This document shows positions 20,731-33,431 of a stretch of 64,000 nt of DNA, in pieces; the stretch's first letter is position 1, and every line of letters begins with the position of its first letter. Under the pieces are notes generated by a model. The model saw nothing but the letters and a program-made list of their open reading frames with translations, searched no databases and was not told the origin of the DNA. Location: NCBI GenBank assembly GCA_940337035.1, contig CALNHX010005268.1:1-64000 (forward strand). Direction: 5' to 3'. Made by a program: the position numbers and the translations under genes. Origin of the DNA: Agriotes lineatus. Lineage: Eukaryota; Arthropoda; Insecta; Coleoptera; Elateridae.

Positions 20731-23700
20731 TATCCTAAAAGATTGGATTTAGTGATTTGCAAGTGGCGTCGGTTTTTCCGGCAGACGTGTTATGTGAGTG
20801 TTTTTTGTTGGTGACATCGTATTTATTTACTGTTATTGTTATCACCTAGGCAACGCTTTAATTACGTAATCACTGGTAATTTGTCGAAGAATACGGAACT
20901 TGTTTCGCGAAATTGTGAGGTTTGATCGGCATATTTGAATGTCGTTCCCATTAGTTAAAATAACCAGTAATAGTAAATGCATTTCCAATAATTTATACTA
21001 AATCAAGATAATACTTGCTAGGATGTAGAAACTCAACCATTTGAGATGATAGAACACTATATTCGATTTACAGCTTTTGGGTGAAGTTTTTATGTTTAGA
21101 ATGAATGCAACACTTGTGAAATTGCAAAGTTTTACTTTAACAACCGTGAATAATTAGAGATTTAATTTTCTGTCAAATTTAGCTTAAAAATTACAATAAC
21201 GGTTGACAAACCTGTAATCTAACAAACCACAGTTGCTGTGCAGTATAATGTCACGCTGGGTTTTATGGTTAAATATTAATGGAAACTGGGATGGGTTCAT
21301 AAATATATATATTATTATGATACACAAAGGTCAGTTATTAATACAATTAAATTTAAAAAAGTTTTGAATAAGATTGTTTGTTAAGTTGAAATTGAGTAAT
21401 GGAAGTTAAATTTGAGACAATTTAGAATTTATTTAGAAAATTATAGCAATTGAGTATTCAATTATGGTGGTGGAAGTTAATATGAAAGATAAGCTAATGT
21501 TACATGTGACAAATATGCTTACTATTAGAATATAGAAATGTAGTAGGTATAAATCAGATCATTTAATTTTAAAAGAGTGTAGTAATAATTGTAACAGCAT
21601 AAAGTAATTTTGTTTGAATAGTAGTAAAAATAACAAACTAAAATTATGTAGACATATTTTGGAAAAACTTGAAATTCTGCCGTTATTTGTAAGAATAATT
21701 TGGTATAATATAAATAAAAAGGTATTAACAAATCTACGAGGTGAAAATAAGTGAAAATATAATTATGAAATAATACAAGTATACAGTCATTGAAGAGATT
21801 ATGAAATATAGTTTTATTAGATACAAGTAAGAAGAATATAATAATATTTAAATGGAATTGGATGATTTAATACATACAAGGAATAATTTATATTAATTAT
21901 AGGATTTGGTGCTTGTATGGAGGACGAGTCGATTATTTGACGGGAGTATTAGCTACTGCATTCGGATGAAAATGCATTAATATTTTTAATTTTCAAATAC
22001 TCTCAGTAAATAGAATGGGTGTTACATTTTAAAAAGCCAGTCACACTTACAACTATTGAATTATGATCAGTTTTTACTTGATTTCTATTTATGATCGGAT
22101 GCTTACGATTGTCAATTTAACTATTTTCCAACTGGTATGGTTTGTTTTTAAATAATTTGTATAGTAACATATCCGAAATAAGTTGGGGTTTAAACGACTT
22201 AGTATACCAACAAGCTAAATTTTGTAATAGAAAAGATTTCACCGCCAGTTAAACCAAAAGTGACAAGTGAGGTTAGCCGAATCAAATCTAAAACAATTTG
22301 AGTGTTTTATTGTAATAGTTTAACAAGTTCTGTATAGGATGTTACCATTAATTAGTTTTAGTAGCCGTTTTACTATATTTACTCAAAAAAATAATTATTA
22401 TAACTTCAAATTACACCTGATCTTGCATTTTTTACGATCATTCAGCAATAGGTTGAAAATTAGCAGGAAATTGGTTTGTTAGCCGATTTTTCCGTTCCAC
22501 ACGTTAGCTCTGGGTTTTTTGTGATTTTGTGTTCAATTTTTGCAAAAATGTAAATCCAACACCTGTAAAAAAAGGATTTTATAATTCTGCTAAGTAAAAC
22601 ATGATGCATGCCTGTAAAATTTATGTACAATAGGTGTAGAAGGCAGAGAACTTAACTTGAAAGTTTATTCAACCCTACAAATGGGTTTAGTTATAGAAAA
22701 ATGAAAAAATCAATTTTGATTAAATGTCAAAATTATGGCGAGAAATTTCCTTGAAAAATAAAATTACGATTTAACTGAAATTGTACAAATAGCAAGAAAA
22801 AAGGGTGTAGAAAATAATAGTGAAGATTAAATAAATGTGAGCCAAAATCTCTAATTTTAGCACGTTTCGTTTACTGTTTAGTGCGTTCCGAGATAAGTGA
22901 TTTTTTTTAAATTTCGGGTGCAACTTTAGGTTTGTATGGTGATGTAAGGTGTCCTATTTATTTATTATATCCTATTATTATATATTAATATACCTGATAA
23001 AATTTAATATAGCAAGAGGAATCTCAACTAAAAAAAAACATTCTGTGCGAAGATCTTGCAAACAATGTGATCTAAAAATAGCAGAACTTTCATTTATAAT
23101 TGCATCGAAACTGCAAACTATATGAAAAATAACTCTTAACATTATCAGCAGTAATGCTAACCATAGACTTTTAGGTTTTACGGATACTTCAAGATTATGC
23201 AAATATTAAATAAGTTGTTTGGCTCCTTTATTAAAAATTGTTAATCGTTTGATTTCCATAGTTCCAATCGTTTTCGATTTTTATTCGGATTCGGGGCAAA
23301 ATTATATTTTCGCTCTATTCTTATTTCGTAGTACCACTAGTTTATAAAGAATTTAGTTAACAAGCAAATCAATCATCAGGAAGTCCCGCGCTTAATATAC
23401 TGACAATATAATCAGTCTACGCTATCTGAATGCTTCAACGAAAATGACATTTTAACATTGACTTTTTCACCTTGCCATATAGCTTAACTAGAATTATAAC
23501 TTGAAAGGTCTGTACGTTCGGTGATTGTGTCTTATTTGCCTGGATGAAGCTTATAATGCAATGAATCCAGTAAATATTTTTTAATCTTCCCTACACCTAA
23601 AATCCGATGGTTAAAAGTTAATTTCTTGTTGATTTGCAGCTGCCTGTTGGTTATTGGTTTTTAATTTAGTTAACAAGTCTCTAAATATAAATATCTCAGT

Positions 23701-23814
23701 ATTGACATCTCAAGTTATGGTATACTAAATGACAAGCTCAAGTAATTAAAGCTGGTCAAGTCTCCGGAGCTCTAAATGGCCTAATATAGAAAAATAAATA
23801 TTTAAATATCGAAA
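20731..23814. other. no recognised feature
   Basis: About 3 kb of AT-rich DNA. No coding frame with a family signature, no tRNA-like sequence and no clear inverted repeat was seen. It may be intron or intergenic DNA. Confidence 0.45.
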
Positions 23815-24113
23815 CTAAGGGGACATTACGAAGAATATGTGGTAAAACACGATATGGGATCGACTGCGAAACGAAAATATAAGACACCAGTGCCAAATTG
23901 AACCCATAAACAATTGAACCAAAGATAGAAGAACAGAATGGGATGAACATATCTCCACAATGGACGAGAATAGAATAGTCAGGGTCCCTAGAGATAAAAC
24001 ACCTATAGGAATAAGATCCAGAGGAAGACCGGAGATGGAGGGAGTCTATGTAAAATTCTGGATAAAACAGGCAAATCGCCTAAGAACAAGTAAGAAGAAG
24101 AAGAATTTAATTT
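23815..24113 (+). pseudogene. 3' end of an RTE/CFDP2-type LINE, 5'-truncated
   Basis: Broken plus-strand frames here match the C-terminal region typical of this LINE type: a segment reading RRICGKTRYG, then NRIVRVPRDKTPIG and RSRGRPEMEG, ending in a GAA-rich tail (AGTAAGAAGAAGAAGAA). Stops and frameshifts interrupt it. The reverse transcriptase core is absent. It resembles the fragment at 38140-38790, which preserves a more 5' part of the same kind of element. Confidence 0.65.
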
Positions 24114-24507
24114 CTAGATAAGTAATAGTTACTATAGTGAATATAGTTAAGCGCCGGAGTAAAGAATTTGCATAACCAGCATATAAATAGTGGCTGCTAT
24201 TCGCCATTAAGAACCCTCAATAGCTGTAGAATATTTGAAGCACTGTTAAATTCAAATACCGTAAAATCTAAATGGACATATACGTATAGTACGCCGATCT
24301 TTGATTACGCTTTCAGTTATTTTCCGATAAAAAGTTTTATTAAGGTTTCCCTAATGGGATTGTAGGAGGAACATTTTGCAATTATTTTAACATATACAAG
24401 GTGTCCCCAGGAGTTCATTCATCTGAGGACGGGAGTAGACCAAAAACTCCCGAAACGTCGTGTGATATATACCCGAGACAGTGGAAAAAGTTCGATAAAA
24501 CACCTCA

Positions 24508-25329
24508 CAGAGGCGTAGCTAGAGATCAACGGGCCTTGTATCATAGACTGCCAAGTGGGCCCCCCACCCCCACCCCATCAGGGTATTATTAAATAAACGT
24601 ATAAAAATAACAACTCAATTTTTATTTTTTAACAAAAAGAAATCTTATATTATAGGAGCCGATGCCGCCGGTCGCCGTCCAGACGTAAGCAGGCGCGCGC
24701 ACACGCAGCATGAACGGCCTGCATACTAGCAAGTGGCGCGCGCGCACAAATGGCGAGACCGCATTTGTATTGTTAACGCTGGCAAGGCCGGACGTCGGCT
24801 GGCCACTAGCTTAAGCAAGCATTTTTATTGTTAACCGTTTCTTTACGCTGGCAGGGCCAGACGTAGGCTGGCCACGAGTTCTAGTATAATTATAAAAACC
24901 AATAAAAATAAATAATAAAAAAAGTAAAATTTAATTATATATTTTTACTAACGGACATAGTACGTAAAAAGAGGGGTAAATCATAGTTTACCGTTTACAT
25001 ATATTTACATAAGTAAATGGCAAATAATAAGAAAAAAGGTTGAAGTAAATAATAATTATTTGCACAGTTATTCTCCGAACTTTTTTCCCCGCGGAAATGT
25101 TTATAAGACGTTCCATATTTGAAGATGATTTTAATTTTTTAAGCTCTTCCTTTTCGATAGATAATATGGCTGAATCCAATAACACTTTCCGCCTATATAA
25201 ACCTAAATTCTTAAACGTTTCCAATTTAAATGTATATATATTTTTTGAGAACTTGAGTGCTGGTGTGCCCTCCTGGCTCGTGGGCCCAGTATCATTGATA
25301 CGGCAGATATAGTAGTAGCTACGCCCCTG
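24508..25329. mobile_element. hAT-type non-autonomous element, 822 bp
   Basis: Terminal inverted repeats CAGAGGCGTAGCTA and CAGGGGCGTAGCTA flank it, and an exact 8-bp duplication ACACCTCA lies outside (24500-24507 and 25330-25337). Both fit the hAT superfamily. No transposase is present. The interior contains a GC-rich patch with two copies of an ACGCTGGC...GGCTGGCCAC unit (about 24776-24809 and 24845-24878). Confidence 0.8.
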
Positions 25330-25342
25330 ACACCTCATAAGA

Positions 25343-26845
25343 TACAGGGTGTCCGAAACAAGTGTGGCTCAAAAAAGTATTACTTCCTGTATCTATATTT
25401 AAGCTTCTATAAGTTCTACGTTCAATTCTAACTTTTCTTTTAAATTGTTTTTATCGTTTCCAACTTATTAACGTTTTTAGTATTTTTTGTCAATATCAAG
25501 CTTTCATTTAAAACGTCACATATTCTCCACTTTTGAATGTGTTCCATAAAAACTGAGGTGGTCGTCAATCAGGATGCAAAAATACCAATGTTTCATAAAA
25601 ACGGAATATTTTAATACAGGGAGTTCAAAATGCCAGCTCAAATTTCAGTAACTTCAATCTTTATTTTCTCAACTTTTTAAAATGGAACACCTTTTATTTT
25701 ATTACACAAATAAATAGAACCTCATATTTCCTTTATTTTGACCCGAACATGTACCTTAATGTAAAGAGCGTTTGAGAAATTAAGCTTTTAATAAAAATTA
25801 CGATAAATGTGTACTATTTGTCGCATGGATTTTAATAGTACTGGTTAAAAAGCCAATTTGACGGTTAACCGGCTCTCGATTAACCATCGTTTTTTCATAA
25901 ATTGAAAACCGGTAAACCGGTTAACCGAAATCCTGAATATAACCGGTTCATAAACAGTTTTGTAAGCCTGTTTAAATCCGGTATCTAAATCGGTTTACGA
26001 TCCAGTTTAAAAACCTGTTTATAAACCGGATTAAAACCGATTTATAAAGTGCTCTAACAAACGTAAAATTGGTTATACTTATAACATGTTGAGGCTATAC
26101 ATTCACATTTTCATTTATAAGAAAAAAATTCTAAATTAATCAATAAATAGGTTTTTAAACCGGCTTATAAACAGGTTTTCAAACCGGTTCTTAAACAGGT
26201 TTACAAACCGGTTCTTAAACAGGTTTACAAACCAGTCCATTAACCGATTTAAAAACAGATTATTGGTTAACCGGTTTACTGGTGTTTTACGAAAAAATTG
26301 CGGTTAACCGAAAGCCGGTTAACCGCCAAATCCGCTTTTTAGAAGCACTAACCATGCGCCAAATAGTACACATCCATCGTGATTTTTTATTAAAAGCTTA
26401 ATTTCTCAAACGCTCTCTAGATTAAAATACAACATGATGGGGTCAAAATAAAAGAAATTTAAGGTTCTATTTATTTTTATAATAAAATATAGCGTGTTCT
26501 ATTAAAACAAAATGAGAAAATTAAAAATTGAAGATATTGAAATTTGAACCAGTATTTTGAACACCCTGTATTTAAATATCCAGTTTTTATGAAACTTTTT
26601 TTATCCTAGATGACGACCCCTTCAAATTTGAGAGAATAAACATTTGAAAGTGAGGAAAATATGATGTTTTAAATGAAAGCTTGATATTGTCAAAAAATCC
26701 TAAAAAGTTGATAAGTTGGAACCGCTGCATGCAAATTAAAAGAAAAATTAGGGTTAAACGTAGAGCTTTGAATAGGGGTTTGAATAGCCGTAAATAAATA
26801 TGGGGTGTTTAATTTTTAATCCACACTTTTTTGGGACACCCTGCA
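25343..26845. mobile_element. foldback element with TACAGGGTGTCC ends, about 1.5 kb
   Basis: It starts TACAGGGTGTCC and ends GGACACCCTGCA. Long diverged inverted arms (about 25343-25835 and 26345-26845) surround a loop of about 500 bp. Arms match over words such as TTGAGAAATTAAGCTTTTA and its complement. There is no coding capacity. The loop is a peculiar tract of half-sites, listed separately. Confidence 0.75.
25850..26330. repeat. loop tract of AAACCGGTT-like repeats
   Basis: The loop of the foldback is filled with words built on GGTTAACCGG, AAACCGGTT and TAAACAGGTTT, many of them self-complementary (ACCGGT, GGTTAACC). They occur irregularly in both orientations, at about 10-20 bp spacing. 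It resembles a degenerate satellite. No gene is present. Confidence 0.7.
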
Positions 26846-26977
26846 TATGTCAAAATAATTTTAAAATGTGCCCCCTTTAACGGCTTTAACCCCATTAGAA
26901 TCTCCCTAATCAAACTTTCTATCGGAAAAAACGCAAAGGCGCAATCGGTGACCGGCGCACTAAATGGACACCCTGTA

Positions 26978-29556
26978 TTTATATAATATTTGTGCGTTTA
27001 TTTTATGTACTGATCACCCACTGTTTGAGTTTGTAATTAGGCATGTTATAAAACATAGCTAATAATGATAATATCCTTTGTTTCTTTTAGAAACAGAATG
27101 TTTACCTCCAACAAGACACTATTTAAGAAACTTTGGAAAAAAAAATAGACTGCTTTAGAGGAATACAGCAGTAGCTACAGAGTATAGAAAGATTTGCATT
27201 GGCACATAAAAATATGGCCATTGCGTGTCAAACTTTGGTGTCAACAAACACCTGCGACTGGACAGTTGTAGGAAATTTCTAGCAGATAAAGCCGTACAAG
27301 GTGTACCAAGTTTAGCAGAAAGTAAGTTAAGTGACCAGGCGTTTGACATCCGAGATGTTGCCTGAAGGTTGGTAGCACAGCATGCAAAACTAGGACAATA
27401 TGTAATTAGATAGGACTTTTCGTCGCGCTCAGGCTCTCGTACCAGCTTCAGGAATGTAGAAAACTTAAATTTGACCGAGAGTGGGCTGCGGAATCCAAAT
27501 TAATGGCAATCGGAAGAGTCAGCAAATTGCCAAACAGCGTTCTTCCGCAGGAACGGTGATGCAAAGTGCTCCAGATGCTGCTCAGTCAGTTTGTTTGTTT
27601 TTGAATAATTTCGCATACATTAGCCTTTAGCTAGAACATGCGTTCGTCGGGCAACACGTGATGGCCAGCTCCACGCGACCAACAGCTGGAAACAACTTTT
27701 CTTGCGGAAAAGTTAATTAAATCAAACAACGCTGTCCTTGTTGCGATACCAACGCAGATACTGACCTAAGGTACTTTTTCAAGCGGTAACTTTTTCCATT
27801 TTTACAGTTGCTAATCAGTTTTTCATTTTAGACTCCACAACTGGGAAAACAACGTCGATGTATTAATAGTTCTTACAAATAAAGCTGTCCATCATTACAG
27901 TACCACGTGCGACAACACATTAATTATAGTTGATTGATATAAATTACGAAACGCATATTTTACATATCCTAGATTTTTGCTTTACATATTTCTCAATATT
28001 TTATTTAATGTTGCAATTTACTAGATTTTTCCCATAATAATCAATACACAAGCCCCAAAACTCAGCCAACTTACCTCACAATTCAGAGTGTTTAGATAAT
28101 ACATTTAATTATTACATGCATCAACAAATTCCTCGGTTCTATAATCTAGGATATTGCAACCATTATTACACATAAGTAAGTATATCAGCTTTTAGCTATT
28201 AATCAGTCTGATTTTTATTATACAATGCACCCGCTTCCAAGCATAAAAAAAAACTAATTCAGGAAACGTCTGTCGGATTGATCAAAACATAATTTGATTA
28301 ATTTTAATGAATTTTGCCTAAGGATATGCGTCTAAAAATAGCGATTTGGGCTATTGAGGATAACATATCAATCATCGACATGTAATCCGAACGCTTTCCA
28401 AATGTTACCTTTTTAACAGCTCTTTTACATTCTTCTGTAGTGAATAGGCTTTTCTGGAACCATGTTTTTTATGGAAACAAGCATAATTATTTACTGACTC
28501 TTAACTATTTTAATGTCACAAAACTAACACAACCTAAGGCAGGAAAAATTCGTATACCAAACGAAGAATTCGGTTACAACGTTGATTACCTACATTTATG
28601 TACAAAAGTAACCTCTACCCTCTACCCACAAGCGATTCTGTTTAATCCAGCAGTTATATTTTAAAAATAATTAAACTAAATAAATTAATTATGGTTGAAT
28701 AGTTAGAAATGTTAATATTTGATAAAAAAATAATAAAACGATAAATGATATGTCAAGATAAAAGTTAAATGGGCTTTAGAAGAAACATAATTGATTTAAA
28801 TTTGGAGCAAGTAGTGTTTGAGGGACTAGTAACTGAAGAGAAATGTTAACAGATTGCTTTTAGATCAATACAAGAGGGTTTCACATTTAATAAATTAAAT
28901 ATGCAAATGTAATCCAATTAAGTAGAAGTTTACTGTGAAAGGCTTTAAAAGTAATGCTAAATAATGTTTATGCATGCTTAAATTAATATTGAATTGCAAG
29001 TTGTTTGGTTACAGCCTAAAGCAGTATTAGCGACGCAGAATCAACTTGTTACAACGTAAGTGCTCTTTAAAACAAAACCGTCAGTTTGTTACTTCATAAA
29101 ATCTACACAATCGGGAAAATCACGCAGATTCATTGCTCCAACTCCTTTACGATGGGCTGTAACAAAGGTTGCCGGCTTAAAACGGCCAGGAAAAAGGGCG
29201 GATTCTTTACGATCTTAGATTAGGGCTATGATCCGGTAAACGAAATACAGGAGCTAAATATGTAGGGCCACCACTTTAGTTGGTAAATCCGTTCACACCA
29301 AAAGTGGAAACAAATAAACGGAGCTTAAAAGGGGGTTGCAGTGCTTGAGTTCAACCAGCGAGCAGCATCAGTGAACTTACCTTTAGTTCATTTTCTTCAA
29401 ACCTCCCCTGTATTCCTTACACAAAGAAATCACAATAGAGATTCGCATACAACAGTTGAAATACGAAATAATAATGCATAAAGTACTTAATTAATTAAAT
29501 CTATTAAGTTAAAAACAGGTGGAATAATTGTACAAACATGAAATCCAATAAATGGT
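26978..29556. other. no recognised feature
   Basis: AT-rich interval. A minus-strand splice donor-like sequence (AAAG followed by GTAAGT, about 29379-29384) is the only signal of note. No reading frame of recognisable family lies beside it. Confidence 0.4.
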
Positions 29557-30323
29557 TTGCGTCCCAGAAAAATACCATTAGTAATTAAGGTATCATTTGC
29601 GCCCATGTTTGCAAGTCATCAGGACACCAGAAGTTGGCCGGCTAGTGAGGCGGTCTCATACTTGCAAAATAGCAATTACAAAAACACCGAATTTTACAAT
29701 TTTGCGCTTAGCTGCTCTAACTTCTATGCGTTTCTGTTGGTACTTTAATTGTTGTGTTTATTTGAGATTTATTTTAAAACTTTAATAAGAGTTGTTACAC
29801 TGGTGTCAAATTTATTGATTAATGATTCATATTATTGTACAGATTAGCGCATTTTATCAGCGTGTAAAGTAACTTTTTATAAATGAGGTACGGATAAGTT
29901 GCTACCTTAACAAAATACAAAAATGTTGTGCCATTTATACCAACAATCAGTTTAGTTAGTATATTGTTTAATTCTGATAACATCATGTTCAAAAACTAAG
30001 TGTGACTGGCACGCTGATAAAATGCGCTAATCTGTACAATAATATGAATAATTAATCAATAAATTTGACATCAGTGCACAACTCTTATTAATGTTTTAAA
30101 ATGAATCTCAAATACACACAAAAATTAAAGCACCAACAGAAACGCATAGAAATTAGGACAGCTAAGCGAAAAACTGTTAATTTTAGTATTTTTGTAATAA
30201 CTATTTTGCAGGAAGGAAACCGCCTTACTAGTCGGGCAACTTCGAGTGTCCTGATGACTAATGAGTTGCAATCATAGGCGCAAATGAGACCTTGATTACT
30301 GTTGATATTTTTCTGGGGCGCAA
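29557..30323. mobile_element. foldback/MITE, 767 bp
   Basis: Inverted arms 29557-29864 and 30010-30323 are clearly complementary (TTGCGTCCCAGAAAAATA at left, TTGCGCCCCAGAAAAATA inverted at right), around a 145-bp loop. The arms differ by many substitutions, so it is not very young. It has no coding content. A target duplication was not found, and beyond the right end similar TTGCG words continue to about 30370. Confidence 0.7.
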
Positions 30324-31554
30324 TTGGGCCAAAAATGGCGGTGAGCGCAAATGAGCCGGACGCAAGTAGGCCTATATCGTATATAACAGTGAGAGTCCCA
30401 AACTAAAGCCTCCAGACGGCAGGTAACTGTAGCAATCAAACGAGTTACACAGCACCGGCTTACGGCCCCCAGTATTAATTGGTTTGAAATAAAGCGAAAT
30501 CAAACATGTTACTCTATTCCTTTGGTGAGCCCCTTTCAGCCCACTAGGAAGGTTGCGTAGCTGGCACAGAATCTTGTAAGGTAAAATTCCAAACAGCCCA
30601 TAAGAAGGTCGGGAACGGCAGGTGCTTTTCAAAACCCACACAGGGTCAAGCTCGACGCCCTCGATCTGAGAATAACCATTATGAGGAGCTTCAAACTTGG
30701 GGTTATAAAGAAGAAAAACCGAAAATAGAATCAGGGATGCCTCAAATCACTGCATGAAAAGCTTCAATTAACTTACCTCAGATCAATTTGGGCCACGCGT
30801 AGAAATGGGTCGGCAAAGCGGTTTAATCCGCCAGAATTGGCGTGAGATGAATTTCACAGCAAATAGCCAGGGTTGTATAGGCCGCCACCATCAACGAAGG
30901 CAAATTCCACCAAACATAAACTGCATGCCCGAAAAACCACTGGACAATTCAAAAGGTGCTAAAACAAGTTCATGTCGCTGCTCCTGCCGATAAATAAAAC
31001 GCAAACAGGCGGGGAGCGCGCGAAATTTAAATCCTGTACTACAGACATCGAAAAACGTAGACTTGCGAACATGTAGAGGCGAAATCTAAATGTAACATGC
31101 TTGCTTTATTTTAAGAATATTGCAAATAGTTTCATTTTAATTTGGTACTTTAGAAAAATAGAAGTGTTGTTTTTTTATTAACCCAGTTAAACTCAGCGGG
31201 TCGTTGACGATCCACACACGTTTTTTTTAAATTTTCATCCGGTTGTATTATTTATTTTGGCTTCAAAAACTATTATATAGTAAATTTATTTTAATGCACA
31301 ATGTAATCTTGCCGTTTCCATGAGGATTTGATTGTTACCTGTGGTTTCTAAGTACACGCCACGCCCACACAATGGGTAAATGCGTTTATTTTCAAATGAA
31401 ATATATGAACTGTAATTTTAATGTACTGTACAGTTTTCTCAATTCCGTCCGTCTGCCTATTGCCGGTATAACCCAGACACTTTTTGTTGGAGGAAGATGA
31501 TATTTTGCATGCCAATTATATGCCTTCCTGGCATGAAACAAAATTTCGCTAAAA
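30324..31554 (-). other. less AT-rich interval with a possible untranslated exon on the minus strand
   Basis: Base composition between about 30380 and 31030 is higher in GC. On the minus strand a strong splice donor, GATCTGAG then GTAAGTT, lies at about 30774-30782, just downstream of this GC-richer DNA. That arrangement would suit a 5' untranslated exon at about 30783-31030. No conserved coding frame supports it. Confidence 0.25.
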
Positions 31555-32807
31555 TACAGGGTGCCCGGATTTCGTAGGGACAACATGGGTAACTTTTGTA
31601 TTTGAAGAGATATAGAGATGGTTAAATTAGCAAAAAGGTGCAGGTTTGAGAGCTCATTAAGAAGCCATCTTCAAATTTTGCTTGTCATGGCCCACTTGTC
31701 TAAAATTAAAAAAAAAACAAAATCTCCTCATTCCTTTTATATGCCGTAACTTTTTTGTTACTTAAGATATTGAGATGCGATTTGAACTAGTTTGCATGGT
31801 AATTTAAATACTTTTATTGGCACTTAACAAAACCAATTTTATTTGTGTACATTTTTAGTAATCTAACCTAACCTCAAAATTTTAAATTGGTACCTTGCAA
31901 TTTTGTTGACCCTTTTAAGAGAGGATTTTTTTCTGAATGCAATGATGTATTACATGATATGGAAACTTTTTTAAAATTTTGAAAAACTGAGCTTATTCTT
32001 TTTACAGGCAGAAATCACTAGTGCTATGATCACAATAACTTTGTTTTTTGTTTATCACGTTATCTGTGAAATTATGTTTGAAACAAAAAGCAGGCTTATC
32101 ATCATACGTGCCTGTCAGTAGTGTGAGTGTTATTACTTCAACTTATAATGGAAAATTTTGAAAATATGATGTACTTTGTGCGTATATCAAGTGCTACAAG
32201 AACGTAGAACTTACACGTCAAACATACAGAATACACTGACACTACTTGAAGGCACGTATGATGATAAACGTGCTTTTTGTTTCGAAACATAATTTCAGAA
32301 ATAGCGTAATAAATAAAAAACAAAATTATTGTGATCATGGCACTAGTGATTTCTGCCTGTAAAAAGAATAAGCTCAGTTTTTTTAAATTTTGAAGAAGTT
32401 TCCATATCATGTAATACATCATTGCATTCAGAAAAAAATCATCTTTTAAAAGGGCCAAAAAAATTGCACGGTACCAATTTAAAATTTTGATGTTAGGTTA
32501 GATTACTAAAAATTTGCACAAAATAAAATTGGTTTTATTAAGTGCCAATACATTTATTTAAATTACCATGCAAATTAGTTCAAATCGCATCTCAATATCT
32601 TAAGTAACAAAAAAGTTACGGCATATAAAAGAAATTAGATTTTGTTTTTTTTTAAATTTTAGACAAGTGGGCCATGACAAGTAAAACTTGAAGATGGATT
32701 CTTAATGAGCTCTCAAACCTGCACCTTTTTGCTAATTTGACCATCTCTCTATCTCTGCAAATACAAAAGTTACCCATGTTGTCCCTACGAAATTCGGGCA
32801 CCCTGTA
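31555..32807. mobile_element. foldback element with TACAGGGTGCCC ends, 1253 bp
   Basis: It starts TACAGGGTGCCCGG and ends GGGCACCCTGTA. Arms of about 576 bp (31555-32130 and 32231-32807) are highly complementary around a loop of about 100 bp. No coding sequence. The right end abuts another TACAGGGTG terminus through TATA, which suits TA target use. Confidence 0.8.
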
Positions 32808-32809
32808 TA

Positions 32810-33000
32810 TACAGGGTGGGCACATTAAAAAACAAAATTCTGCCTATTTTTGCTTTAACTCGAGAACTATTACTTAAATGAAAGTAATACTTTCCATATA
32901 GCTCAGGTTTTTACTGCTGACAAAACAGGGCATATTTTGGGCCCAAAATATACAGAATGAGCACGTTAAAATAATAAAATGTTTATTTTTGCTTTAACTG
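32810..33000. repeat. MITE end with internal repeat
   Basis: TACAGGGTGGGCAC at 32810 begins a further element. A diverged copy of the same first 50 bp lies at 32949-32999 in the same orientation (TACAGAATGAGCACGTTAAA). No inverted partner is visible. Confidence 0.45.
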
Positions 33001-33111
33001 ATTTTTAAAATTGTTTAGTGTCACAAAGTCTAATTGGGAGTGAAGTTCTGAGTAAAACCTTTTACCCTTTTTCATGCGGAAGTGCAATATAGGGAAACCA
33101 CTAGCACTAAG

Positions 33112-33431
33112 CAGTGTCACCAGATTGAATTATGTTGGTACATAAGCTTCTGATTATAATTTTGCAGTGAGGTTAGGTTTCATGTTGACTGGTTGTCATC
33201 TTGATTATTTAAATTGTAGTTCCAGCTATTATAAACTGAAATTTCCTCAGTGCCAAACCTACCTAGTTAAAACAAAATTATAAAATCGCATTTCAGGTTT
33301 ACAATAGTCAGAACTACAATTTTAAAATAATTAAATGTCATCCGGCCAAGATGAAATCTAACCTCACTGCAAAAATTATAATCAGAAGCTTATGTCCCAA
33401 CACAATTCTATCTATCTATCTAGCGACAATG
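33112..33431. mobile_element. palindromic MITE, 320 bp
   Basis: Terminal repeats CAGTGTCACCAGAT and CATTGTCGCTAGAT extend into long complementary arms (about 33112-33246 and 33287-33431) with a short loop. A TATC microsatellite interrupts the right arm near 33407-33422. It has no coding capacity, and I could not establish a target duplication. Confidence 0.7.

Larger units (their letters stand above)
24270..26977. mobile_element. nested MITE complex (outer inverted ends)
   Basis: About 130 bp at 24285-24388 is inverted at 26846-26960 (for example TTTTCCGATA and TTCCCTAATGGGATT and their complements). The right end finishes GGACACCCTGTA at 26966-26977. The left tip has decayed. Between these outer ends lie an inner TACAAGGTGTCC start (24389), a hAT element (24508-25329) and a complete foldback (25343-26845). 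The order of nesting is therefore outer first, then foldback, with the hAT inside. Confidence 0.6.

Noticed and set aside
20522..20738. Overlapping frames in the GC-rich part of the duplication
   Set aside because: None is conserved in the sister copy at 18600-18870.
28980..29380. Organellar or rRNA-like segment
   Set aside because: A few words looked rRNA-like, but no conserved rRNA block could be confirmed by eye.
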